Source: Isoetes taiwanensis
Taxonomy: Eukaryota; Streptophyta; Lycopodiopsida; Isoetales; Isoetaceae
Assembly (NCBI GenBank): GCA_021234155.1
Contig: JAJEKV010000533.1
Location: 91,700 to 155,699 of the forward strand
Direction: 5' to 3'
DNA: 64,000 nt
The notes under the pieces were generated by a model. That model had not been told where the DNA came from. It made no database searches and saw only the letters and a list, made by a program, of their open reading frames with translations. Position 1 is the stretch's first letter. Each line of letters opens with the position of its first letter. A program made the position numbers and the translations under genes. Below, piece after piece: positions 1 through 11,109 of this stretch.

Positions 1-105
1 GTGTGTCATGTGTAATTCTATTCAAGCAATCAATTCAGAAATTTCTTTTATGGTGTGTGAGTCCCATTTTCAGTCCGAGTCCCAAAATTCAAGATTTGTC
101 CCACT

Positions 106-2007
106 TTAATTAAATACGACTTTTGTATTATTTGCAGGAGTGTTAGAATCCTTTAATATTGACAAAGGTTTAGATGGAGGTTTAGCTACAAGATAGGTAT
201 CCCTTAACAGCTCATCATCTCCCCATCTGATATTCCCTAAGTTTTCTTTATTTATAGTATCAACGTCTTCCTCACTGTCAGAAATACCCCCTGGGATGAA
301 CTCAAACATATTGTTTATGGAGTTATCAAACAAACATTTCTTAGAACTATTTTGAAAGGGGACTTGCCTGGAAAGTTGAGCATCTTCCTCCACGTCTTGA
401 GAATTGGAGATGATCTCGGGACTCAGGCTTTGAGGAGCTTCCTTGTTGATTTGAGAAGTCTGTCTGTCAGGTGTATCCAAAATTATATCCTTCTCTGTCA
501 TAATTTCTGTAGCTTGATCTAGAGCAGCCTGATCTTGGTCTTGTACTATAAGACTTTGTTCTGAGCTTGTGCACAGTATACCTTCTTGTAGAGTAGCCAT
601 TTCCTTCTCAATATCAGTAGAAATGGTTTGGCAGCCATAATTCACAGAAGACAGATTTATTTCCAAATCAATGAGGGGTTCAAGCTGGATTAAAGTGTTT
701 GAGGGAGAGGGTTGAGACAAAAGGTCTGCAGGTGTATTGGATGAGGGATGAACATGAAGATCAATCAACTGCTCATAATTTTCAGAATTCAACAATTAAT
801 TAGAATCATGGTTAGTATTAAGATCTGCAAGTATCTGGAAATGGTTGTAGCAGAGGACCTTGTTTTCCATTTCAGTTTGCTTTGATTTATCTATCTCCAA
901 AAACGTTCGGTTAATCCTTATGTCCATGTCTCTATCTGAAGTCTGAGGTTGGAATTATTGAATTCTCTGTCTTTGATCTTGAATTATCACTGGGAGGTTG
1001 AATTCTTCTTGTCTCTGATAACCAAGGTGGTCATATTTTTGAAGTTTGAGGTATGGCTTTGTCTAATTAATGAATCTCCCTTACTGCCTTGATTGAGATT
1101 CAAAGAATTTGACAGTCTAGAATTATTTAGGTTTTTGGCATCCTGAATAATTCTGTCTAGTGTGGAATGCAGATCCTCTGTTGATCTTGCATCCTGATCC
1201 ATAGGAGCTTTGCCTTTATGATTGAAATCTATTTCTGAATAACTTTAATTCCAAAGGCATTTTTATTTGCATTTACTCCTGTTAAAGAACTTCTGTTTGA
1301 TGTCGAGTCAGAAATATGAAAGCCCTGAGCATTCTTTTGTTTATCCTTTTCAATTCTGTTCTTGTGGATTCTCCTTTGAGATCCATTCACTCTTTTCCAA
1401 GCGAAAGCATTGGTATTGCTTGGATCTTCCAGTGTAGTTGGCCCTTGAAGAACTTGTGAACTGATATTTTTATGTGCCATATTTTCTGCTGTATTTTTTA
1501 TCTTATTTGCCTCATTTGATTCCTTTGAGGGAATTGTACTCACTGTGGCATCTGCTTGCTTGATGGGAGTTGTCTTACAATTTTCATACCAAAAGTGCCT
1601 GTAATCACATGTCCGGCAATGAGGAAGCTGGGAACGACCATCTTAGTGATAGGATTGATTTACGTCCCAAAAGCATCAGAGAAGGGAATGGAAGTGGGAA
1701 CAGGTTTGGTAAGACCAATTTGAATGAAAGCTCGGGGAGGTCTCTCAGGGGAATATTCTGTAGAAATATATGTGCCAATGGAGTTGAATAGAATTCTGAA
1801 ACAATCTTCATTCCAATAAATTGGATTGAGCCCATGTAAAGTGGTTGATGCAATGCACAAGGACTCAAATGAAGATGTATCTAGCCTAGGATGCCATTTA
1901 AGAAAGCATATTTGAAAACTTTCAAAAGCCAGATGACCACGGTTTAGTAAGAAGTTTGCTGTTCTGGAGTTATCACATTCAATCATAATAAATTGATAGT
2001 TTAGCCA
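106..2007 (-). pseudogene. LINE ORF1-like protein (DUF4283 + zinc knuckle), copy A, downstream part
   Basis: Read on the minus strand, this continues the protein that starts at 2779 and is cut by the element at 2012-2512. It shows the second half of a DUF4283 domain (a stretch reading FLKWHPRLDTSSF and then YWNEDCFRILFNSIGTYIS), the usual N-terminal domain of plant LINE ORF1 proteins thought to bind the element RNA. A low-complexity, polar, Ser/Asn/Lys-rich tail follows. Compared with copy B the frame is broken at about 1615-1670, where the zinc-knuckle cysteines should be, and again near 900-1000. An in-frame TAA separates the last 229 residues. No endonuclease or reverse transcriptase follows on the visible side. 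The family call is from motif order; the exact clade is not determined. Confidence 0.7.
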
Positions 2008-2011
2008 GTAC

Positions 2012-2512
2012 GGGTTTATTTTTAATAGTGGTGTACAAAAATGCGAAATTTCAGCACGTCTTCGACACCTTACTTTTTTTGTGCAAGCTTGTTTGACGGG
2101 CTCAACGGGCATAATGAAGTCTGGCGACGACCATTATGACACTCCAGCGATTGGCATTTTGAGACTTAAAGCACGATCGAAGCACCAAGAATCGCAGATC
2201 ATTAAGATCGGTGTACTTCCAAAATTCGTCAGTGATCAACCTGGTCTGGTGAAATGAGCATTATGACGTTCAAACGATGAGCATTTTGAAATTCGAAGCA
2301 GGATTGAAGCACCAAAAATCCGTAATGATGGCGGCATAGCGCGCTTCTCGAAAATCGTTAGTGATAAACGCAAATCCGAGGGCCATCATTTTTTGATGGG
2401 TGATGAAAATCTCTGACGTGCTGTTGAAGTTCAACTTGAAGGGCTATCAGCACTTTATCAGCACCTTATGTCGCGACGTGCTAAATTGTACACCACTATT
2501 AAAAATAGACCC
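2012..2512. mobile_element. 501-bp terminal-inverted-repeat element (MITE-like), copy A
   Basis: The ends are inverted repeats: GGGTTTATTTTTAATAGTGG at the left, and the reverse complement of GGGTCTATTTTTAATAGTGG at the right, continuing to GTGTACAA. GTAC flanks both sides (2008-2011 and 2513-2516), giving a 3-bp TAC or 4-bp GTAC target duplication. The element sits inside the DUF4283 reading frame. The inside holds two imperfect direct units of about 125 bp (from about 2135 and 2255), each with CATTATGAC, GCATTTTGA and GAAGCACCAA. There is no transposase. GGGTCTATTT-like ends with a 3-bp duplication recall PIF/Harbinger MITEs, but the duplication is not the usual TWA, so the superfamily is uncertain. 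Confidence 0.8.
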
Positions 2513-2516
2513 GTAC

Positions 2517-2779
2517 ATGGCTTTGATGAGAATGCCTTTCTGAAGGTTTTGGCAGAAGGTCCAAAGTTTTTCAAGATTGATTCCACATTTATTAACCTTG
2601 ACTAGAACAGCTGTGTCTATCAGAGTTGACATCTTAGCATGAACAGAAGGGAGATTTAAAGAAATACCATGGTACAAAGCTTGTTTGTTCCCTTCATCAG
2701 CTCGGGCCTCCAGTAAAGCAGCATCCAAGGCATTGTCACTATAGACATCTCTGACAGGTTTCGAAACTCCATATGGCAT
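2517..2779 (-). pseudogene. LINE ORF1-like protein, N-terminal part, copy A
   Basis: The minus-strand ATG at 2777-2779 opens a reading frame of about 88 codons before the inserted element. The last third reads like the start of a DUF4283 domain (STLIDTAVLVKVNKCG, then LEKLWTFCQNLQKGILIKAM), and it resumes on the other side of the element with WLNYQFIMIECDNS. The two halves together make a normal-looking DUF4283 fold, so the element inserted into a once-continuous gene. Upstream on the same strand (2813-3058) the same frame stays open behind a TGA, but I cannot identify that part. Confidence 0.7.
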
Positions 2780-3210
2780 GTGAATTTGAGTAGAAGGATG
2801 CAGAAATGGGAGTCAACCATAAAGATCAGAATCCTTTGTGAGGTTATCCCAAAGCGGGGAACCTTTCGAAGTTCTAGGATGCATGATCTGATTATCAGAG
2901 AGAAGGTTAGAGAAATCTCCAAAAATCAGACAATTTTTTGGGTTTTCTTGAAAAAGTCTTAACTGGTGAAGCAAAATCGGTCGCTCAGAGTCTCCTAGTT
3001 GAGCAAAATCGTGGAGAAAAGCAAGGAATTTAGGGCTAAAATTGTCTTTAATATCCATGAAAAAGGCTCAGGAGTTTATAGCAGAGACACTTGAGAAGAA
3101 TGGAAAAAGAGGAGGGAAAAATAATTCAAGAAGGTGGAAGAAAGAAACTAAAAGGGAAAGCTAAATGGATCGAAATCAATTCTATCACGAAGAGATCAAA
3201 GAAACCGTCC

Positions 3211-3555
3211 TCATTGTCCAAATTCTGCATCATTGTATAATTTAACTGTCAATTTTGTGTCTGTCCAGTCACAATTTACTCGAAAAATAGCAGAGGCCTC
3301 TGTGTTTTTGTTCCCAATGAATTCTTCTAACCAAGATTGGATGATTTCAACTTCGAATTCTTCACAGCTCGGCACAAATGAGTATTCTGAATGGAAATTT
3401 TCTTCTAGGAACAGTTTTTGTGTGACCAAAGATTGCCAAAGTTGAGAAGCAGATCCTCTTAAATGGCCACAAGTTAATCTACCTCTGTCTTGGAGGATTA
3501 CAAAGAAATTTGTATCCATCGATGTTGAATTGGCGGGGAATTCATGTGGCGGCAA
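3211..3555 (-). CDS. Hypothetical ORF in the duplicated unit, copy A
   Basis: A 114-codon minus-strand frame is conserved in copy B (18893-19237) apart from its first dozen residues, where small scrambled differences lie. It has an acidic middle (SCEEFEVEIIQSWLEEF) and ends DAEFGQ. I recognise no domain, signal peptide or membrane segment. It lies upstream of the ORF1-like gene on the same strand and could be its 5' leader or a captured fragment. Conservation between the copies says little about coding, because non-coding parts are conserved just as well. Confidence 0.25.
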   Translation of the reverse strand: MPPHEFPANSTSMDTNFFVILQDRGRLTCGHLRGSASQLWQSLVTQKLFLEENFHSEYSFVPSCEEFEVEIIQSWLEEFIGNKNTEASAIFRVNCDWTDTKLTVKLYNDAEFGQ

Positions 3556-3899
3556 CCTCGGATTGCTAGCCTCTACATGGCTAGCAAGGATTTTGGATTG
3601 AATTGGATGCTAGAGAAGCACATTTTTCAAAAAACATGCAAGAAAGGGATGCAAACTGAAAAATTCACTAGAGGACAAAAAATCCAAGAAAATAGGCACT
3701 CGAGCATTTTCCAGCCCTTAGACTTTCTCGTGCTCAAGCTTTGCCTTGAAGCCATGCTAAAAAAGGACTCGTGGGCCGAATTCCAAAAGGTATCCAAAAT
3801 ACCTGTATTTGTGGAACACTTAAAAGGATCTATTTTGAAATGAGCTTGTTAGATCTTTTTGGGGGTGTAGGCTTCTTATTGCCAATGTAAAGTTTTCCA

Positions 3900-4172
3900 A
3901 AAGATCCTTTTTGTTTCTTCAAAAGTTACAATTGAGGTTATTGTATTTTGATCCTGACTGAAGACCTTGACTTACTCTGATCCTGACTGAAGACCTTGAC
4001 TATTCTTGAAGTTCTGGTTTTTTATATAAATTTTGAAAAAACTTTGCCAAGCTTGCCTATATACATAACTCTATTATATTCTGATTTGCCTATATCTCTA
4101 GGCAGTCGAATTATATTGTATGTTTTTCCTTAATTAATGAAAAAATCATCTCGTACCTTCAAAAAAAAACCC
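3900..4172 (+). mobile_element. Candidate 3' end of a truncated LINE, copy A
   Basis: An AT-rich stretch ends with TTAATTAATGAAAAAATCAT, then a short spacer TCTCGTACCTTC and a run of A at about 4163-4171. This layout (a TTAATTAATGAA-type signal, a short spacer, then poly(A)) resembles plant L1-type LINE 3' ends. Before it lies a 27-bp direct repeat, TCCTGACTGAAGACCTTGAC twice at about 3950-4000. No reverse transcriptase frame was found in the plus direction, so it would be strongly 5'-truncated. The homologous stretch in copy B is about 19600-19856. Confidence 0.4.
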
Positions 4173-4199
4173 CTCGAAGATTTCGCTTTTTAAATTTCA

Positions 4200-6880
4200 C
4201 CTAAGAGTCTCTTATTACAGCGATGCTAAACATCGATGACTTTCAAGGAATAGAATCTTAGACCATAAGAATTAGATGGCGGACATCTTTAAGATCAAGA
4301 CTCTTAAGTCTAAATCTAGGCCAGTAATTATGGCACGGCCAAGTAATTAGCAACACCAAAGGAACAAGAGTCAAGTTCGACATCAACCTTAAGCGGAGCA
4401 AAGTAGAGCATCGGCACCAAATCAGGTACCTTGGCAAGTATGACCTCATAATAGGCATGGAATATTAAAGCCGGCTAAGGCAATAATTGATTATCATAAG
4501 CAAGAGATGTTTATCCCGGCACCAAAGGGCAAGTACCTTATAATTAAAGTAAGGAAGTAATTTTGTTAAGTCTGCCCTAGGATCTTAGACGATAAGAATT
4601 ATACATTGTTAAGTTTGCCCTAGGTTACCTGTGTAAGCTCAAACCTTCTCAAATGATGTCATTTCAAATGGGCCATGCTGCCATTTGAGGTGGCCTTGTG
4701 ACGAGGTTGAGTGGGCTCGTGATTGTGTAAATGGATTGTAGATGGTATTATTATAAAAGCTAGATAAATGAACAATTTTTGAGATGATCATTGCCAAACC
4801 ATGACTGCGTAAGGTTTTATTTCGATGGTGGGGATATTGCAAATCTCTTATTATGAAGGCCATCCAGATGTCCTTACATAATGGAAATTGCATAGCCTCC
4901 ATTTAATTTAACATGGCCATTTTTCATTTGGCCTTTGTAGACCATTTTCTATACATCAGTGCATGAAAATAATGCATCACGATATTTATATTTTTAACGC
5001 ATTGGTAAATGGAATTTGTGCTACTTGACCCCTATTCTAGGTATAGTATTATTTCTAGACCAACGCCAATTGCCTGTGCCAACTGAATAGCTTGCTTTGA
5101 GAATAATTGAGAAAATCAATAACATCATCATCATGATGGAAAGTAAAGTATCAACTTATTGTACCTCTTAAGTTGCTTATCAAAGGTTAAAAGGCATATT
5201 CACCAACACAAAGTTCCAAAATGACCATTGATCGATATTATGCGAAGCGTGCTTAGTCTTGAACTCTACATATACCTTTTAGCATTGAAATTATCGGGTG
5301 AGTGTCGGTGGGATATGAACATCTGTTGTTGTACTATATCATCTAAGATTGCGTGCTTCGTATACAATCCCAATCAATAGATCTTTCACTAGCAGCATGT
5401 CAAATTTCATCCACCAATTTGACTCTTTCTTTTAAACTTGTCAGTACCTATTAAGAACATAGTAGAAAACAGGCTTTTCAATTTATCTAGTTAATCAAGA
5501 ACAAAGATAATATTCATACAAATCTTGTCCAATAGATCAAGTGGACTAATGTGCATCATGAACAAAGGGAAAGGGATCCTTTCCATTCAAGACTTTTCCT
5601 TTAAGAGAAGTGTGTCTCAAGGGCCGATTGATGTTTGATTTGGTATGCGTATGCATATAGCATAGTCTTCTACTACGTGGTTTGGTCATGATTCTCTACT
5701 ACGTGTGCCATGATTCATGAGAGAATAAACAATTATTGCAGGTTTTATTAGGGCACACAAAGTTAAAGAAAACGAATATTCGAGGGGCCAACCAATGATG
5801 GGGAATATTAGGGGGTGGCCACATGCAATCTTTAGGGCCCTCCCCTCCATATATGAATCTGATATGAGGGGATACGAGAGAGGGGAAGATCTGCAGGAAC
5901 AGCTGCGGAAGAGAAGAAAACAGATGATCAGACTAAAAGTTTGGGTGCCTCCCCTATCCGATTGGAACATTGAAAGTTGGCCTCCAACATGAGCCAGGAG
6001 GTCTCCACCTCCATTTTTGAATGAGAAACTCCTTCCATTGAAACCGGAAAACTGACATGTGGCCACCCTTATTTTCCCCTAAAGAATCGGATGTTTCAAG
6101 TTTCCAACTGAAAAGTTGTATCCTCCATATTGAAAAATATATGAGAATCTTAGAACAAATTTCCATGCACTAACTGAATGGAAAAACCTCCCATCCCAAA
6201 GTTCTTCCTTGATTGGAATGGCCGAGATTTATAGTGGAACCCAAAGATAAAAAACAAATGTTATTTTGTATTCTGTATATCATTTTGTGGGACCTTAGTG
6301 GATTAGAGAAATATCTGGCACGCACGTGTCGAAACATAAAGCTCCATCCAGCAAGTGGATTATGTAGTATAAAGGGCGGCCGGATCTCAACGTAGAATGC
6401 ACATCTCAAAATGGAAATGGAACCCGGCGTCTTCTTATTAAAGGAGGTTTGGCTATAGTGCCCGGGTCGCCGGAGTATGAAATCCGCACTGGGGCCTCAA
6501 ATTTCCTTCCTAATCTTACTAATCCACATGGAAATAATTCTTTCTAGTTGCTCTTTGCACTTTGGCAGAATTTTGCTCCTTTTTTTTGCATAGAATAGTG
6601 TGATACGGGGCACAGGGAATACGGACCATGGCCTCAAATCAACCATCGAATTGGTAGCCACAAAATTGGATCGCTTCTTATTTCTGAGGCAAACGAATAG
6701 TGCCATGCATATTTTCTAAGATAAGTTCTGGCGGTTCTTCTGTAGACTGTGATCTGTGACCCTTTTTCGTGGCACAGCCATAGCTATAGCTTCGCATTTT
6801 ATCCCGTCTAGACTAGACCAGGCTATAAATGAGGCTAGCAAATAGCCGCCTTCATTCACGATTGAATAGATCCTTGATGG
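4200..6880. other. Non-coding part of the duplicated unit, copy A
   Basis: I see no recognisable protein here. Open frames are short and their translations show no family motifs. Distinct spots are a purine-rich stretch at about 5860-5940, two close copies of CTACTACGTG at 5667-5705, and a TATA-like box near 6831. The same sequence is present in copy B at 19885-22567. Confidence 0.5.
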
Positions 6881-7112
6881 TCATATCCAAGTTCTCACAT
6901 TGCAAAGGACAACACACACTCACCCCGGTTTTTGGTCCACTGTTGAAAACATCAGTTTTGGTAGGTCTACATGTCCTGTTTTCAAAGAATCCTACATGTG
7001 GATTTGTGAAGGTATGGTTTTGTTCGATAATGGTGTTCTTTTTTCAGTGGACTAAAACATCCACTGTTGTTTTGTAGTTTCTTCTATTGTGACATGTCAT
7101 TTTATAATACAA

Positions 7113-7620
7113 TCCACTGTAGGAAAGAGTACTTGAATTTCTACATGTCTAATAATTCTATTGTCACATGTCTTTATAGATGTAGGAAAGAATATTTGAT
7201 TCTCTACATGTCCTATACTTCCATTCACATGTCTTTATAGTAGTAGGACAGAGTACTTTATTTGCTAAGGCATTGTAGGAAAGAATACATGAATTACGAC
7301 ATGTGTAATACTTCTATTGTCACATGTCTTTATAGAAGTCGGAAAAAATACTTGATTCTCTACATGTCATATGCTTCCATGTCACATGTCTTTATAGTAG
7401 TAGGATGAATTACTTTATTTGCTAAGGCATTGTAGGAAAGAATACATGAATTACGACATGTGTAATACTTCTATTCTCACATGTCTTTATAGAAGTAGGA
7501 AAGAGTACTTGATTCTCTACATGTCCTATCCTTCCATATCACGGGTCTTTATAGTGGTAGGGATGAGTACTTGATTTGCTACATGTGATGCACGTGCCGC
7601 GATCACATGTTCTTATACTA
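7113..7620 (+). repeat. 61-bp tandem array (GTAGGAAAGA...ACATGTC units)
   Basis: About nine diverged units start with GTAGGA/GTCGGA plus AAGARTACTTGA and usually end CACATGTCTTTATAG. Full units are about 61 bp. A short variant of about 32 bp, ending TTTGCTAAGGCATT, recurs after every second full unit (about 7240 and 7410). This gives a higher-order period of roughly 155-170 bp. ACATGT palindromes recur throughout. The region lies immediately inside the right break of duplicated copy A. Confidence 0.75.
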
Positions 7621-7689
7621 GTATTCCATGTAACACAAGTTACTTCAACTACTTCAATTACTTAACACCTATTTTTTTGCATAGCGTGG

Positions 7690-9215
7690 GCACCAACATG
7701 CCAAGGTGAAACCTAACATGCCACCTAGGCTCAAACATGCCAAGGTGGCTCCAACATGCCACCTAGGCTCCAACATGACAAAATGGCTCAAACATGCCAC
7801 CTAGGCTCCAACGTGCTCAAACATGCCACCACAGGGCTCCAACATGCCACCTATGCTCCAACTTGCCAAGGTGGCTCAAATATGCCACGTGGGCTCCAAA
7901 CATGCCACCTAGGCTCCAACATTCCTAGGTGGCTCCAAACATGCCACATAGGCTCAAACATGCCATGGGCTCACTTAGGCTCCAACATGCCAAGGTGGCT
8001 CCAACATGCCACCTGGGCTCAAAACATGCCAAGGTGGCTCAAACATGCCACCTAGGCTCCCAACATGCCACCTAGGCTCAAACATGCAGTGGCTCAAACA
8101 TGCCAAGGTGGCTCAAACATGCCACCTAGGCTCCAACATGCCACCTAGGCTCAAACATGCCAAGGTGGCTCAAACATGCTGCGTGGGCTCCACTATGCCA
8201 CCTAGCCTTCAACATGCCAAGGTGGCTCACAACATGCCACCTAGGCTTAAATATGCCAAGTTGGCTCAAACATGCCACCTAGGCTCCAACATGCCACCGT
8301 GGCTCCTAACCCCGCCACCCTAGGCTCAAACATGCCCGTGGGCTCCAACATGCCCGCGTGCCAAGGTGGCTCCAACATGCCACCTAGGCTCCAACATGCT
8401 CAAACATGCCCACGGGCTCTAACATGCCACCTATGCTCCAACTTGCCAAGGTGGCTCAAATATGCCACGTGGGCTCCAACATGCCAAGGTGGCTCAAGCA
8501 TGCCACAGGGCTCCAACATGCCACCTAGGCTCTAACATGGCAAGGTGGCTCAAACATGCCACGTGGTCTCCAACATGCCACCTAGGCTCAAACATGCCAA
8601 GGTGGCTCCAACATGCCAAGGTGGCTCAAACATGCCACCTAGGCTCCAACGTCTCAAACATGCCAAGGTGGCTCAAACATGCCACCTAGGCTCAAACATG
8701 CCAAGGTGGTTCCCACATGCCAAGGTGGCTCCAACATGCCACCTAGGCTCAAACATGCCAAGGTGGCTCAAACATGCCACCTAGGCTGCAACATGACAAA
8801 ATGGCTCAAACATGCCACCTAGGCTCCAACGTGCTCAAACATGCCATGCTTGAGGCTCCAACATACCACCTATGCTCCAACTTGCCAAGGTGGCTCAAAT
8901 ATGCCACGTGGGCTCCAACATGCCACCTAGGCTCCAACATTCCTAGGTGGCTCAAACATGCCATCTAGGCTCCAACATGCCACCCAGGCTCAAACATGCC
9001 AAGTGGCTCAAACATGCCAAGGTGGGCTCAAACATGCCACCTAGGCTCCAACATGCCAAGGTGGCTCAAACATGCCACGTGGACTCCATAATGCCACGTG
9101 GGCTCCAACATGCCAAGGTGGCTCCAACATGCCATGCAGGGCTCCAACATGCCAAGGTGGCTCAGGCATGCCACCTAGTCTCAAGCATGCCACCTAGGCA
9201 CCCCAAGTGGTGATA
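7690..9215 (+). repeat. 19-bp minisatellite, large block
   Basis: The block is built from two alternating 19-bp units, GCTCMAACATGCCACCTAG and GCTCMAACATGCCAAGGTG. About 75 units fit the 1.5 kb, with many point changes, small indels and fused units. A longer sub-block containing the rare units GACAAAATGG and CCAACGTGCTC occurs twice (about 7770-7825 and 8792-8847), so parts were duplicated as larger segments. Both strands show long open frames with His-Ala/Cys-Gln repeats, which follow from 19 not being a multiple of 3 and are not genes. Confidence 0.9.
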
Positions 9216-9423
9216 TGGCATGCCAAGTAAGCAAGGTCAAGTTTTGACTAGGCCAAAAAACCAAAGATGTCCATCTTTGGTCTTTTCGATGGTGATGTTG
9301 GCAAATTTTAGGTGACATGGCTAGATGATGGTGACATGGACCTTGGATGTCTTTGAACCAAACAAGGCGAGGCACCTCGGTGCCCCTTTCTTGTGAAGGA
9401 GTCTCCAAAAGGTAGATATCTTT

Positions 9424-9760
9424 GGTGCATTTTTCTCTTGCGTATCTTTTGGCGTCATCTTTGCACATCCTGCCAAGATTTCACCTTTTTGAGACCCGGA
9501 TTTTTATCATGCTTTTCTTTGTGTTTATGCTCAGGAAATTCATAACTAATGCATGGGGCAGGGGAAAAATCCTGGTTTTCAGCCAGCTGGCTTGCCAAGT
9601 GGCCCCAGAGTATAGGAAAATCCCGGTATTTCGGATGAGTTTTAGACCCTCGATTTTTATTGGGATGGCCGCCGTTTGGCCACGACAAGGTTTAGACCCG
9701 TTTTCAATTTTGGGGCATGGAGGAGGCCCGGATTGGCGATCCGACCTGCTTGGCGTCGTC
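9424..9760 (+). repeat. Direct repeat, first copy (pairs with 10238-10560)
   Basis: The block runs from GGTGCATTTTTCTCTTGCGT to GGCGATCCGACCT and recurs about 0.81 kb downstream with small differences. Shared landmarks include ATCCTGCCAAGATTTCACC, AATGCATGGGGC, CAGCCAGCTGGCTTGCCAAG and TTTTGGGGCATGGAGGAGGC. After each copy comes AATTACCCTAGGGGACAAGT (9772 and 10588). I see no convincing coding content. The inter-copy stretch (9900-10170) shares GTGGTCTTCGC and AACTTGGTCCC with the 57-64 kb array. Confidence 0.8.
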
Positions 9761-10237
9761 AAACGGCGGCGAAATTACCCTAGGGGACAAGTTCCACGGC
9801 GAGTTTTCCCAAAGGGATCAATCACTTACCCCTCACTAGGAGGTATTGACATCCACCTCCATGCCAATTGACTACAAGTGTGTAGTAAGCGACCTACTTT
9901 GGCGTTTCTTGGAGAGGGGTGGTCTTCGCTACGAAACTTGGTCCCCTAGGTAATGGGGATGTTCGGGTCCATTGGCGGGCCAGTTTCGATTAGAAGTGGG
10001 GGTCCAGCCCAGTCCTCCCCGGCTTGGACTAGCTGCGAGAACAAGATACTTGGGGTTCACCACGAGGCCACGGTAGAAGATTGAAGTGACAATAGGAGCA
10101 CTAGGACTGCTAGGTGGTATACATGTGACCACGGAGAAGAAAAGCTAGCTCCAGCGCTTTCCATTGGGGCGTTACCGGCCGGTGGCCTCCGAAAGGGGTT
10201 GGCAGCGGAAGCTCGTCTCATGCCTCGCTTGTGCTTC

Positions 10238-10560
10238 TATTATCGGTGCATTTTCTCTTGCGTGTGCAGCGTCATGTTGCATATCCTGCCAAGATTTCAC
10301 CTTTTGAGACCGGTTTTTATACGTGTTGTTTTTTGTGTTTATGCTCGGAAATTCATAATTAATGCATGGGGCGGGGAAAAATCCTGATTTTCAGCCAGCT
10401 GGCTTGCCAAGTGGCATGAGTGTACAGGAAAATCCCGGTATTTTCGGGCAAGCTTTAGACCCTCGATTTTTTGATTGGGATGGCCACCGTTGGCCACGGC
10501 GAGTTTAGACCACGTTTTTTCGATTTTGGGGCATGGAGGAGGCCCGGATTGGCGATCCGA
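10238..10560 (+). repeat. Direct repeat, second copy (pairs with 9424-9760)
   Basis: This is the second copy of the block described at 9424. It is slightly shorter and lacks several short GC-rich words present in the first copy. The changes cluster at CAG/CTG/CCG words, as in the other repeat pairs of the window. Confidence 0.8.
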
Positions 10561-10644
10561 CCTCTCCATGTCATCTGGAGCGACCAAATTACCCTAGGGG
10601 ACAAGTTCCACGGCCCTCTTGATCGGAGGAGCATCCCGAATGTA

Positions 10645-11090
10645 AATCCTACCAAACCCTAGGGTTTGGTAGGGTTTATCTCGGCGTCAAGGCGGAGACT
10701 AACACATCCGAAACTTTGCATGGAGTTCTCTGTGTATGCTCGGGGACCATGCCGGAGATGGGGTCAAATCCCCTTCGCGAAGACATGCTTTCAGAACTCC
10801 CCTTCACTGGAAAGGGGCTTGTGAAGGGAGTCTCCGAAAGGTATCTTTGCAAGAAAATTTGGCTCTGTCTCCCGGTGCCATGAGGGTAATCCGGCAAGGG
10901 TATTCCGCGTCGGATCACGGGCCCTACGGGTCATCAGACATCCCGGAATGTAAACCCTATCAAACCCTAGGGTTTGCTAGGGTTTACATCTCGAGCGTCA
11001 AGACGGAGACTCACACATCCGAAACTTTGCATGGAGTTCTCTGTGTATGCTCTGGGGACCATGCCCGGAGATGGGGTCGAAAAGGGTCGT
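10645..11090 (+). repeat. Tandem pair of about 300 bp (CCCTAGGGTTT...GAGATGGGGTC)
   Basis: Two copies, at about 10655-10772 and 10958-11086, share CCCTAGGGTTTG, a run ending ACACATCCGAAACTTTGC, ATGGAGTTCTCTGTGTATGC and GGAGATGGGGTC. The GGGTTT words are telomere-like but do not form a telomere array. No gene is recognised between or after the copies. Confidence 0.7.
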
Positions 11091-11109
11091 TTTCTTGGAT
11101 AGCTAGGTG

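Larger units (their letters stand above)
1..6880. repeat. 6.9-kb duplicated segment, copy A (runs off the left edge)
   Basis: This stretch matches 15686-22567 in the same orientation almost base for base, with an offset of 15685 at the start and 15687 at the end. Similarity stops abruptly after the shared bases TCCTTGATGG at 6871-6880. The left limit is unknown because the match begins at base 1. It contains a minus-strand DUF4283 ORF1 remnant, an inverted-repeat element, a poly(A)-like LINE 3' end near 4170 and AT-rich sequence with no recognised gene from about 4200 to 6880. A TATA-like TATAAATGA lies near 6831, just inside the right end. No terminal TG/CA, inverted repeat or target duplication could be fixed, so the class of the unit is open. 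Confidence 0.9.

Noticed and set aside
1570-1868. Plus-strand and alternate-phase minus-strand frames opposite the zinc-knuckle gene
   Set aside because: Shadows of the ORF1 gene, with no independent motif.
7756-9213. Series of plus-strand frames of 60-105 codons rich in His, Ala, Cys and Gln repeats
   Set aside because: They are forced by the 19-bp repeat, appear equally in all phases, and show no start context or family motif.
9422-9871. 149-codon plus-strand frame at the first 0.8-kb direct repeat
   Set aside because: The second copy of the repeat does not keep the frame, so it is not conserved as coding.
10655-11000. Telomere-like CCCTAGGGTTT words
   Set aside because: Only two or three isolated words, not a TTTAGGG array.
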